Below, one piece after another: positions 1 to 10,400 of a DNA stretch of 64,000 nucleotides; within the stretch, counting starts at the first letter, position 1; every line of letters begins with the position of its first letter. The notes below the pieces were generated by a model. It had not been told where the DNA came from. It saw nothing but the letters and a program-made list of their open reading frames with translations, and ran no database searches. Source of the DNA: Typha latifolia (Eukaryota; Streptophyta; Magnoliopsida; Poales; Typhaceae). The DNA lies in assembly GCA_019914945.1 (NCBI GenBank), contig CM034105.1, positions 930,001 to 994,000 of the forward strand, written 5' to 3'. The position numbers and the translations under genes are program-made.

Positions 1-484
1 GGCAGTATGATGAGTGGTTCCATAATTTAATAAGATCACATCAAAGCATATATGCATATCGTATGTCCGTGTCAAAAGAACAGTCTAGTTCCAAGAAAAC
101 AACTTGGGTGCAAAGAACATAGAACTAAGAGAACAAGCAGGTAATAGCAACAAGGATAACATTCCACTAGTTTATCGTCAACACCAATTGAGACAGGGAA
201 TAAGGAATTTCCACGTCATCTCCAACCAATAACTTAGGACTATTAGCATAGATTGCAACAGATTTTGTCCGTTGTTCTAGCATTGCAAAAGAAAAGAAAA
301 GAACTTTAAAATGAGAAGGAAGAAAAGAAGACCCATAAGATGCTATAATATTTAGTAAATGTAATCCCAGCATTACATATACTATCCTGCCAAAACTTAT
401 AATTCCATCTCCTCGTGAGTCGTGACAGGGTCAAACAACGAAAACTACTGCGCTATATTAATACCAACACTCCATTCCTACCTC
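1..484. other. Intergenic, 3' flank of the Dof gene
   Basis: AT-rich sequence with no splice-bordered or family-like reading frame. The part nearest 484 should hold the 3' UTR of the Dof gene, which is read leftward. I see nothing else in it. Confidence 0.5.
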
Positions 485-1039
485 TCAATCGAAGCTCAAG
501 CTTGAATTATAGATAACGAGATCACTCCAACCCGCATCCCAACTTCCCGAATCTCCACGCAGGCCCAGAAAGTTGTCCATCATCGGCGGCTCCTGCATTG
601 GCTTCTCAGTCGCAGTACTATCCACAGAGCTCTCCAGGAAATTCCCAAACTGCCCATTCGACGCGAGAAGCGAGCTGAAGCTCCCGTTCATGTCGAGCAA
701 TTTGTAGTCCGAGTCGATCGCGGGGCACGCGAATGAGACGGGCTCGGCCTCGTGCTTGGCGTTGGAGGACGACGACGTGGGGAGGCGCTTGGAGGACGCG
801 GCGACGCGCTTGGAGTTCTTGCGCGAGCTGCCGCCGACGGGAATGTTGCGGAGCGCGCCGCCTTTGGTCCAGTAGCGGCGGCAGGACTTGCAGTAGTGAC
901 GGGGCTGGGAGAGGTTGTAGTTGTTGAAGTAGCAGAACTTGGTGTTGGTGGAATCGCATCTTGGGCATTTGAGATGCTGCTCCTGCTCTGGGATTTGCTG
1001 GGCGGCGTTGGAAGATTGTATTGGCTTTGGGTCTTGCAT
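485..1039 (-). CDS. Dof-type zinc-finger transcription factor
   Basis: Single-exon gene for a 184-residue nuclear DNA-binding protein. The Dof domain spans about residues 23-75. It has the single CX2CX21CX2C zinc finger (Cys25, Cys28, Cys50, Cys53), and the conserved stretches [20 protein letters not shown] and [11 protein letters not shown] are visible. Dof factors bind AAAG cores as activators or repressors. A Ser/Lys/Arg-rich stretch after the finger is the likely nuclear localisation region; the C-terminal part is Ser/Asp-rich and unlike any domain I know. I chose the ATG at 1039 (MQDPK...), because the frame upstream to 1078 has only a non-ATG start. The protein is short for the family. 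Coding GC is far above the flanks. The Dof subfamily cannot be fixed by eye. Confidence 0.95.
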   Translation of the reverse strand: MQDPKPIQSSNAAQQIPEQEQHLKCPRCDSTNTKFCYFNNYNLSQPRHYCKSCRRYWTKGGALRNIPVGGSSRKNSKRVAASSKRLPTSSSSNAKHEAEPVSFACPAIDSDYKLLDMNGSFSSLLASNGQFGNFLESSVDSTATEKPMQEPPMMDNFLGLRGDSGSWDAGWSDLVIYNSSLSFD

Positions 1040-1377
1040 CTTTCGGAAGAAGAGGAGCAAAGAAAGAGATCTTCTCAATTGGGTCTCCCTCGGCTTTTGT
1101 TGATTAGATAGAGTGTGGGAGAGATAAAAGAGTGGTAAGAGGTGGGGTTTTATGATTCCAAGGACAGCGGCAGAGACAGGAAAATAACTAGTTTGACTGT
1201 TTTGGAACAGAGAGGATTACTCCTGTTCTAAGGAATAGGAATCATCCAGGACAAGTAGATGGCAGAATTAATTCTCTTTCTGGGTCAAAGGTAAGCAGCA
1301 TGCCATGCAGGCTTATCAGACTTCCAGATTGCAGGATTCTGGAGAAGGACAAAGGAAATAGGAGCTGCAAAGAGACA

Positions 1378-1380
<3 letters not shown>

Positions 1381-1421
<41 letters not shown>
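1381..1421. repeat. (GA)n microsatellite upstream of the Dof gene
   Basis: About 20 uninterrupted AG units lie 340-380 bp upstream of the Dof start codon. On the Dof sense strand this is a CT tract. It could be a GAGA-type element for BPC-class factors, or simply a polymorphic repeat. Confidence 0.9.
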
Positions 1422-1425
<4 letters not shown>

Positions 1426-3111
1426 CTTTTTTCTCAGGTTTGGAAATATTTGCTGCTGTGCTAGTGTGATCTTATGGCAGGTGCCTCAGCATAAGTACTT
1501 GTGGTTATCCTAATTTATATATATATGAAGATTACTTTGGTCTAACATGACTTATGACTCTTATAATATATCATGTAATTATTACCAGCATAAATAATTA
1601 TTGGGGTTCTGTATAGTATACAAAGTCAATAACTAGCATAAACAATTAGAATTGATCCAATTGTCTCAAACTGCATATCGAATAAGAAAACTAGATGCGA
1701 GGGACGAGGGCAATTTAGGGAAACGGCGCTAGTGGGCCCCACAAGGAGACGTGGCGTCCCATCGTGTCGCGCCCCCAGGCGACCACTGCGGTGGAGGCGT
1801 GGCGCGTGTGGGGTCCAGTCGCCATCAACCGGAAAACGACGACGGGAACTGCTCATGGCGTACAGTTTTCCGAGTTTGCGTAATAAGTGCGAGCCTTATG
1901 CGAGAATAGTGTCCTGCTTAATATGTGCGAGATTAGGATAACTTCTTAATTCTCCCTTCACTATTCCTGATTTACAGCGGTAGACCGGATAACAGCAGCA
2001 TCCAGGTCCGGATAGCACGAATTAACAAGCACGTTTTGTTTCCGGTATCGAACCAAACAGGCGACAAATAGGAAGAGGGGAAAAGGCGTACGAGAACAAA
2101 AGACAAGAGACAAATTCCTACAGTCTTTTCATTTGGAACAAGACGTCGCCATAAATTGCAAGCGTCCGAATTCAACTGGGAGCTTATTCTTGTTCAAGGA
2201 TTTATTCTGATGATATCAGATAGATAGCTTGACAATTCGTGCTATCTGCATTTGGATTCGTTACAGGATGGGCTCACATTTCCAACTATTCAAGTCCAAG
2301 GTCTGTTAGGTGACTTATCCAATGGATCCAAATGGGCCCAAAGATAAGATCACTGAAGGCCCAATTGACCCTCTTTATTTTGCATCTCTATATATGAATA
2401 AAGTAATAATCTAATTGGTGGGTGACTTCATAATATTTGTGTGATTATATAGATGCACGCATGCGTTTACCTAATAGATCACACATCTCATGTTATAAAG
2501 AGATAGAAATCACAGACTATAAATCTTGATAAACAAAAAAAAAAAAAAAAATCAAACAGAAGATCTCTTTTTGGTTTGATTCCCAATCATAAGAGGAGGC
2601 AGTTTCATGATTAACTCGAAGAATGTCTGGTTCTAAGGAGATATTTGAGTATGAAGCTAAATTTTCACAAAGGCTGCACAAAATAATCCAAAGTTCATCT
2701 GCATTAATACATAGAAACATATATAAACAAAGTCTCATATTTCCAGCGAGCACATATAAAACTGCTCTCGTGGATCATGCAGAGCTTATTAAAATGGCTT
2801 CAGGGTTGCTATCTGTGACTTGGGTTTCTTTAATTTGTTGCTTTTTACCTATTTGCTACCATGATGGTACCAGCTCTTCTCCTCCATGAAGAGCTAAAGA
2901 ATGAAATCTTTGTGCCAATCCACAGAAATATTCTTCTGAGGCAATCTACAATGTCTTTTTAGTTCATGGTGAATCTTTCTGCCACAATGTTAGGCTTAAT
3001 CTGGACCACTACAGTCTTTTGAACTATGCCTTACAACTGAGCTTTGATCCTAATAGAAAATGGGGAAAAAATGGAGATAATTGCATACACCAATGCCATC
3101 AACCACCACGC
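1422..3111. other. Intergenic between the divergent Dof and ACC synthase genes
   Basis: Holds the upstream regions of two divergent genes. A GC-rich, CpG-containing patch lies at about 1720-1860 in otherwise AT-rich DNA. The ORFs here, including 2623-2889, show no family resemblance and no sensible splice context. Confidence 0.5.
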
Positions 3112-3127
3112 TTATATATATAAATAG
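3112..3127 (+). promoter_or_regulatory. Probable TATA box of the ACC synthase gene
   Basis: TATATATATAAATAG lies about 275 bp upstream of the chosen start codon. It is the best TATA-like run before the gene. The assignment rests on motif and position only. Confidence 0.45.
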
Positions 3128-3401
3128 GCTTTCTTGAAATGAGGATATAGGAAGTTTCTATGAGATGAGAGGGATGGCATCATAAAACAGCCTGTCTAAA
3201 ATTCTTTTAGAAGTGGGAGATTTAATTTGATGTTGTTGTTGCGAGACAGAACCAATCATTAGCTGTCTTGAACTTTTATATCATCTTCATGCAACTAGGA
3301 GTTTGGTCTTATAAATGTGGGTTCTTTTGGAGAGGCTTTGGATAGCAAATTGCAATAGTTTCTTGCATTTTTCCCCTGTTCGAAACTCACTGCTTCTATT
3401 C

Positions 3402-4988
3402 ATGGGATTGGTGTTTGAACCTAGTGTTCCATTGTCTAAGATCGCAACTTCTGATACACATGGAGAAGACTCCCCTTACTTTGCTGGTTGGAAAGCTTAT
3501 GACGAAGACCCATATGATCCTATCATTAACCCCACAGGAGTGATTCAGATGGGATTGGCAGAGAACCAAGTGTGCTATCAGTTTTGCATGCAAATTAACA
3601 ACTCGACCTTTATGGATTTCATCACTTCTATTCAACTTATTGGCGGTGTTGGTTAACTTGAACAGGTTTCATTTGATCTGCTGGAGAATTACTTAGAGGA
3701 ACACCCAGAGGCATCAAAGTGGGGGAATGGAATCTCTAGCTTCAGAGAGAATGCCTTGTTTCAAGACTATCATGGGCTCAAAAGTTTTAGAAAGGTAGCA
3801 TCTCTAACTAAATTTTGAGCCTCAACTATTCATACAACTTTATTTTATCTAGAAATGATACATAGCCATCAATATGTTCAGGCAATGGCAAGTTTTATGG
3901 AACAAATAAGAGGAGGAAGGACTAAATTCGACTCCGATCGGATTGTTCTTACCGCTGGCGCTACCGCGGCAAATGAGCTATTAACTTTCATCTTAGCAGA
4001 CCCAGGAGATGCTTTACTAATTCCAACTCCTTATTACCCAGGGTAAGAACTATAGGCTAGCATCTAGTTTTCATTCTGTACAACTTTTAAGTCCCTCACA
4101 AAATTCTTTCTCAGGTTTGATAGAGACTTGAGATGGAGAACAGGAGTTAACATCATTCCAGTCCGCTGCAACAGCTCAAATGGATTTCAGATTACCCTCC
4201 AAGCCTTAGAAGATGCCTATGCTGAAGCAGAAGCGGCGAAGATAAGAGTAAGAGGGATTCAATTGACAAATCCTTCAAATCCATTGGGCACCGCAATCAC
4301 AAGACCTGTGCTTGAAGAGATCCTAGACTTCGCGACGCGAAAGAACATACACTTGATATCAGATGAGATCTACTCAGGTTCAGTATTCTCACAGCCTGAA
4401 TTCGTCAGCATTGCAGAAATTGTGGAAGCGCAAGATTGTCGGAGCTCCTCCGAGAGGGTTCACATCGTCTATAGCCTTTCCAAGGATCTTGGCCTGCCTG
4501 GATTTAGAGTTGGCACAATCTACTCATATAACAATGAGGTGGTGACAACTGCAAGAAGGATGTCAAGCTTCACACTCGTGTCATCACAGACCCAAAGGAT
4601 GTTGGCTTCAATGCTGTCTGATGAGGAATTCACCAAGAATTACATAAGGACTAATAGAGAAAGGCTGAGAAAGAGGTATGAGTACATAATTGAAGGGCTA
4701 AAGGCAGCTGGAATTGAGTGTTTACAAGGGAATGGCGGCCTCTTTTGCTGGATGAACCTGGGACCCTTGCTCGAAGAGCCCACAAGAGAAGGAGAAGTGA
4801 AACTTTGGAACTTGATACTAAATGAGGTGAAGCTTAACATATCCCCAGGCTCTTCATGCCATTGTTCTGATGCTGGCTGGTTTAGGGTGTGCTTTGCTAA
4901 TATGAATCTACAAACACTAGAAGTTGCACTGAGGAGGATAAATTCTTTCATGCAGAAGAGAAGAGGAACAAGTCAAGGGCTCTGTTAG
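3402..4988 (+). CDS. ACS7-like: 1-aminocyclopropane-1-carboxylate synthase, type III (ACS7-like)
   Basis: PLP enzyme turning S-adenosylmethionine into ACC, the committed step of ethylene synthesis in the cytosol. Four exons: 3402-3569, 3666-3794, 3882-4042, 4115-4988; all junctions keep phase and give 443 residues. Family blocks include [44 protein letters not shown] and DEIYSG. The PLP lysine lies in [14 protein letters not shown] (about Lys276), and SPGSSCHC is near the C-terminus. The protein stops soon after the last helix ([12 protein letters not shown]). It therefore lacks the C-terminal MAPK/CDPK and ETO1-binding tail of type I and II enzymes, as in Arabidopsis ACS7. An in-frame ATG at 3315 would add 29 residues; I prefer 3402 because MGL matches ACS7-like N-termini. 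Confidence 0.96.
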
Positions 4989-5779
4989 TTAGTACTTTTA
5001 GATCATTTTTCTGGCGTCCTTTTGATTCTTTTTGATGATAACATCATTATGTGAAGCTTGGTTATCTCCTAAAAGGATTAAAAACCTTGTATTTTTTTTT
5101 TTGGTCTCTTTTTATTTTTGTGAGGAGATTTTGTGATATGTTGATAAATAATCTCTTGCAGACAAGCTTGTCGCCTTGACCTTAGCAAATATATCTTGCA
5201 AGTTTGTTCGACAAGGAAAAATGACAGCGAATGCACGATTATTGAGGAGTTAATGGATGGCTTGGCTAAACAATGGCTTCATAAGCAGAGGAAAAGAGCA
5301 GGGCATTAAAGAACTGCCATTATATGTGGCATGCTTGCATGATACTTTGGAATCATAGAAGTTGGGGTATGATACTTAGGATCATATTGGTTCCTAAGAT
5401 CAATCATTAGTCAACTGTGGATCCCTTCATCAAGAGACTTGCCATTAACTCTCCACGAGACTGGAGGTGATGAGAGTTGGCAATTGTTAAATCTTTAGAG
5501 AAATATAACTCTCCACGAGACTGAAGATTGCTCTTCGCTCATTGGACAGCTAAGAATTGCTATCGGTAAGAAACAAAACCACCAGCCTTTGGCTTTCAGT
5601 TGTCAAATGTGGTGACGTGGCAGGCTGGTGAGTTTGACTTTATATGAAGTCAAACATCTGCCCTCCGTTGACTAGGCTTTTCATTTAGAAAAAAAAAATT
5701 CCTCCTACAAGCTGACAAAGGGTCAATTCTTTTTAGATATAGAGCCACGGTTTACCAAATTTTAGTTAAAAAGCCTTTG
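4989..5779. other. Intergenic downstream of ACC synthase
   Basis: Includes the probable ACS 3' UTR. A short direct duplication, CTCCACGAGACTG, occurs at about 5451 and again at about 5511. No coding feature is visible. Confidence 0.5.
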
Positions 5780-6292
5780 CTTTATGCCATGTGTATTGTT
5801 GAACTATTACTTCAAATTACATATCGTTGATACCTACTTTAAATCGTTGCGCTATCGAGCTGCTCTTCCACGTCAACCATACCGCCGAGCCATCAACCTA
5901 ATCGAGTCATTAAGCCAAGCTATCAACCACCAAATAATTTTCTCCATAATAATTATTTGGGTTATAATAGATCTCATAGCCTTTTTTTTTATCATTCATA
6001 AGCTTGAAGGCTAAATATGGACTGAGACCTGCTCCAAGCTATCGCGTTGCTAAGTTGCTCCTCTAAATTAACTGCACTACCGAGCCATCAATCGAGTCGA
6101 GCCGTTGAGCCAAGTCACCAAACCATTAAATAATTTTATCTACACAATATTATTTGGGGTTGGAGTCAAAATTATGACCTCCTTCATTATAGAGAAAGTA
6201 CCTACTAATTCTACTAGAGTTAGTTTGGTTAGATCTCAAAACCTTATTGATCGCAACGAATGATACCTACCACTACCAATACTCAGATGAAT
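5780..6292 (-). mobile_element. tRNA-derived SINE-like element, older copy split by a second copy
   Basis: The stretch about 5780-5983 aligns by eye with 6060-6232. Both carry ACCGAGCCATCAA or close variants, GTCATTAAGCCAAG or GCCGTTGAGCCAAG, and CAAATAATTTT or TAAATAATTTT. The match to this older copy resumes at about 6246-6292, where GATACCTACCACTACCAATACTCAG resembles the head of the other copy. Read on the minus strand, the head looks tRNA-like, with a degenerate B box (GGCTATGAGATC). The outer borders are approximate. Confidence 0.5.
5984..6232 (-). mobile_element. tRNA-derived SINE-like element, younger copy inserted in the older one
   Basis: A roughly 250-bp unit. On the minus strand it starts with a tRNA-like head whose B-box-like block is GGTCATAATTTTGACTCC, and it ends in an A-rich tail (T run at about 5982-5992 on plus). 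ATCTCATAGCCTT (5971-5983) and ATCTCAAAACCTT (6233-6245) flank it and match at 11 of 13 bases, as a target-site duplication would. Size, poly-A tail, orientation and flanks all suit a SINE. I cannot name the family. Confidence 0.55.
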
Positions 6293-6448
6293 GATCCGTT
6301 TCTTCCTGGGTTGGATGAAAATTTTTCTACCCATTGGGCCCTTATAATTTGGATAGCAGGCCGTTTAGCTAACGTATCACTCTACTTAGAGCATCTCCAA
6401 TGCTTGCTCCATATTTGGAGCCCAAATATGGAGCCAAAAATGGAGCAA

Positions 6449-6478
6449 GAGCCCGGTGCACTCCAATGCACCGGGCTC
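6449..6478. repeat. Perfect 12-bp inverted repeat (hairpin)
   Basis: GAGCCCGGTGCA and its exact reverse complement TGCACCGGGCTC are separated by 6 bases. It lies in the left subterminal part of the Harbinger-like element and is the only GC-rich stretch in that arm. Confidence 0.85.
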
Positions 6479-6795
6479 CATATATATTATAAAATAAAAT
6501 AATATATATTATTATATTAGCTATTTTAAATTGCTTAATAGATCATCTTAGCGTTATTATTTTTTATTAAAAAATATATGGTTAGAAAACTCTCATCGAG
6601 ATCTTTAAAATAAGATTAATATTCAATAATTTTAGAAGTAATTTTAAATTACTAATTTTTTAATTAAACGCATCGAAATTACATTACACGAAATAAACAT
6701 CGAAATAAGCATTACATGTCATTAACTAAAAATATCAAAATTACATTACCTAAAATAAGCAGAAATTAACCAAACATAATAAAAGCAATAGATGT

Positions 6796-7035
6796 TTAGT
6801 ATTCTGGTAAGTCATCTCCGTAGCCATCGGTTCCAGTTCCGTAGCCACCTTCTCTTTCTTGACTGTGTCCACCTTCTTGCGATGAACCTCCGACTTGAAA
6901 ATAAATATTGCTTCTTCTACAAATTTCTTGTCTTTTTCTTTGAAAGAAAGCACGTTCATTCGGATCTTTAATTTTATTTAAATCAATTGACAAGATCTCT
7001 CTGTCCTCACAATCACGATCAATATTCAATTGCAT
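6796..7035 (-). pseudogene. C-terminal remnant of a Harbinger ORF1 (Myb/NAM-associated) protein
   Basis: A 79-codon frame inside the Harbinger-like element encodes EDREILSIDLNKI and NERAFFQRKRQEICRR. This follows the pattern that ends plant PIF/Harbinger ORF1 accessory proteins, which share the NAM-associated C-terminal domain. Those usually read E(D/E)+(I/M)M..D.S.M...+..YF...+.EI..R. A Gly/Glu/Asp-rich tail follows, ending GYGDDLPEY. The N-terminal Myb/SANT part is absent, so this is a truncated relic. The frame opens without an ATG, and the surrounding sequence is strongly AT-rich. Confidence 0.55.
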
Positions 7036-7498
7036 AGCTCGTAGCTCTAACTTTTTTTTATAAATAATAAAAAAATTTAAATTTAAATTAACTCAAAAAT
7101 AATTTAATATTAGACTCATTTTTATAAATAATTAAAAAAAATTAAAATTAAAATTAACTCAAAAGTAATTTAATATTAGACTCATTTAAAGGTCTCGATG
7201 AGACCTTTCCAATAATATTATTTTTATTAAAAACTGATTAGTAAAACTAATTATATACTTAGCTTAACTAACTAAATTATTTAACAAACGATATAAATAG
7301 AATTAAAATTATTAAATATAACACTTATTAAACAATTTTTACATTTTCAAAAAATTAATGTGACAAATGGAGGCCCACTATTAATGACTGAGCCTCATAT
7401 TACATATAAATTTGGAGTCTGGTTGGAGATGCTCTTCCAGTCTTACACTAGCCATTAGCGACGTAACTCCCAAGAGAGGCCTGTTCCCGGTTTCTCTC

Positions 7499-10400
7499 AT
7501 GGCTCCTCCTTCGCTTTCTCCTCCGGAGATCCCCATGGAACTCTTCTCCCACAACCGAGAGAAGCTTCTCGGAGCCCTTCGCGATCACCTCGCCGACTCC
7601 TCTCGTCCCCTTGCCGGATTCGTTCTTCTCCAGGTAACAACCCATTTAACCACCCCCTTCGCTCCATTCGATCAATTCACCACGTTCTTGATTCGATCTT
7701 TTTCTCAGGGAGGGGAGGAGCAGACGAGATATTGCACGGATCATGTAGAGCTTTTCAGGTATTCGCCTATCTCGATCTTCGCGGCACGGGATAGATCGTG
7801 TGTTCGTTAAGGATTTTGGTTAAAGATTTATGTTTGATCTTTTCTGTAATTGCTTATCCTGAAGTTTTTTTTCTGTAAATTATGGTAAAACCTGCAGGCA
7901 AGAGAGTTATTTTGCTTATTTATTTGGAGTAACAGAACCAGGTTTCTATGGTGCCATTGTAAGTTTACTCGTCGAGCTTCTGCTTGCTTACTGGCATTTA
8001 TCTTGGCTAATTTATCTCGGCTTTAGAAAGTTATTTTAAATAAGTTGGGGTTTCTTCTCCACCATGGAGTTATTAATTCGTATGGGATAGTTTAGGAGAT
8101 GATGATTAATTTTTCCTTAGCTTATTTGTGGATAAGGGAAGATGACAACTCATTAAGTCAACTTTGAAATTCTATGATCTTCCTCTGCAATATTTGCCTC
8201 CTAGTACATAAAGCTTGCATGCATGAAATCTGAAATAAAGCCTAGTATATTTGATCATTCTTTCTTATGTTTCCTTGTTGTTATTTATCATTTTTTATGT
8301 TCTTATGATGGCTCAAGCTGGCATTCTTTAATTTTTTATATTTGTCTAAGAGAAGGTTTGTTGTTCCTGAAGGACATCACATCTGGGCAGTCTCTTCTGT
8401 TTGCTCCAAGGTTACCTGCTGATTATGCTGTTTGGTTGGGTGAGATCAAACCATTGTCTTACTTCAAGGTGATTCATTTATAAGAACTTCTCTATAACAC
8501 TAACTATTTCCCTGGTTATTATCATGTGAAAACTGCTCGAACTTTTTTATTTGTATTTCAGGAAAAGTACATGGTTGACGTGGTTTTCTATGTTGATGAG
8601 ATGGTTCAAGTTTTACATGATCGTTGTGAAAAATTAGGGAAACCTTTACTTTTTCTCTTGTATGGGATGAACACAGACAGCAGCAAGTTCTCAAAGCCTG
8701 CTGGATTTGAGGTACATGAACTTGGCAGTTCTCGCCATCTCTTTGCTAAGTAAAAGAATGGTTGATGTTCTTTTTTTTTTTAATATCTCTAAAAGCTGCT
8801 GAACCTTACGGGATCACTCTGAGATTCTTGTACTTATATATATAACAATCAGATTTTAGACACCACATCAACTTTCACTTTGCATTTGGTGTGCATGAGA
8901 GTTTTATTTGTGAAAGAATCTTCTTTTGAACAGGCCAAGCATGCCACTCTAACCTACCATCTCGCTTAGCTCACTGTAGATTATTGAACGTCTTGATCAT
9001 CAGATGCATTAACACAATATTGATGTGGTTACTGCATAAAGGGCAAGTCACACTGTTAAGTAACTTTCATAATCTTGTAGGAGCTGGAGAAGTTCGATTC
9101 TGATCTAAGCACCCTTCATCCTATTTTGACCGAATCCCGTGTTTTTAAATCTGGAATGGAACTAGCCATTATTCAGTATGCCAATGATGTGAGCTCAGAA
9201 GCACATATTGAGGTATGCACATTCTTGTAAGTTTCTCATATTTGTGTTATAATACTGCTGAATGTATTCTTCTGATTGATGCTATATGTATATCTTGCAT
9301 GGTATACTAGTTCTGCATAGCGATTTATATGTTCTAGGACATGTCGTCTCATTACGACAACAATGCAGGCAATTCTAAATTCTAATCAATATATAGAAAT
9401 GTAGTTTAGTCCTCCAAACTTAATATCTTTTGGGGTTAGAAAGCAGAACAGTTATATCAGATAAGCAAATACATTGAAAATAGTAGGTCTAAAGCAGAAC
9501 AGCCATCTCATTTTTGTCTGCTTTCTTTTCATTTTCAAGGATGTCACCCAGCTAGTTGTAATCAGAAACAAGAAAGATGATCCTGACTAAGACACTCTTT
9601 GGTTGTTTTTCTACTTTTCCAGTAATAATTTAAGTTTAGCTATGCTAGTAAATTTTTTTATTTAAACTCAACCTTAAAATCTCAGAACTGTGATGGTGCA
9701 ATTTGTTCTTTGATTAAATTGATAGAATTATATGTTGCTTCAAATGGAGTTCTTTATTTTTTATATGTTGTTGGAAATTGAGTTTGCAAACCCAAAAGGT
9801 CACTTCGTTTTGATCTCTGATTCATGTTGCATTTTACTAGGTCATGAGAAAAGTGAAAGCAGGAATGAAGGAATATCAGTTGGAAAGTACCTTCCTTCAT
9901 CACATCTATATGTATGGTGGCTGCAGGCATTGCTCATATACATGTATATGTGCTACTGGTGAAAACAGGTAATCTCTTAGCCATGCGCAGGACAATCATA
10001 TGCTTTTGGGAGCTTAAAAAAGCAAAAGTCTTATTACTCAGTGACAGTATATATCGACCACAGCTATAGTCCAAAATCCAAAGTGCTGATCATGATGTTT
10101 ATATCTGTTTCATCTTTTACCATCAGTCTGATAGGTAGAAGCTGTTTTGCTAAAATGACCTGACCCTAACATTTTTCTTCTGAGCTACACCTATTACCTT
10201 GTCAAAGTAAGATTAATTGCCCAACATCATGAGCTGTGTTCAATTTCTGTTATATTCCTATTGATGCTATATTGACGTTGGGCTTGATTCACAGCTCTGT
10301 TCTACATTATGGTCATGCGGCTGCTCCAAATGATCGAGTATGATTCTTTTTTTGGTCTTATCTGCATTATTACATTATGTTGCTTCTCATTTTTATATCT

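Larger units (their letters stand above)
6389..7434 (-). mobile_element. PIF/Harbinger-derived element with relic ORF1
   Basis: A 1,046-bp AT-rich element bounded by inverted GAGCATCTCCAA / TTGGAGATGCTC ends, a terminal type common in plant PIF/Harbinger elements and Tourist-like MITEs. Flanking trinucleotides are TTA on the left and TTC on the right, an imperfect fit to the 3-bp target duplication of this superfamily. On the minus strand it contains the end of an ORF1-like protein. No DDE transposase is visible, so it is non-autonomous. Confidence 0.75.

Noticed and set aside
618..1111. Long frames on both strands across the Dof gene (618-968, 733-927, 752-1111).
   Set aside because: Shadows of the GC-rich Dof exon in other frames.
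2623..2889. 88-codon frame between the Dof and ACC synthase genes.
   Set aside because: No domain, no homologous pattern, AT-rich; it sits in the ACS upstream region.
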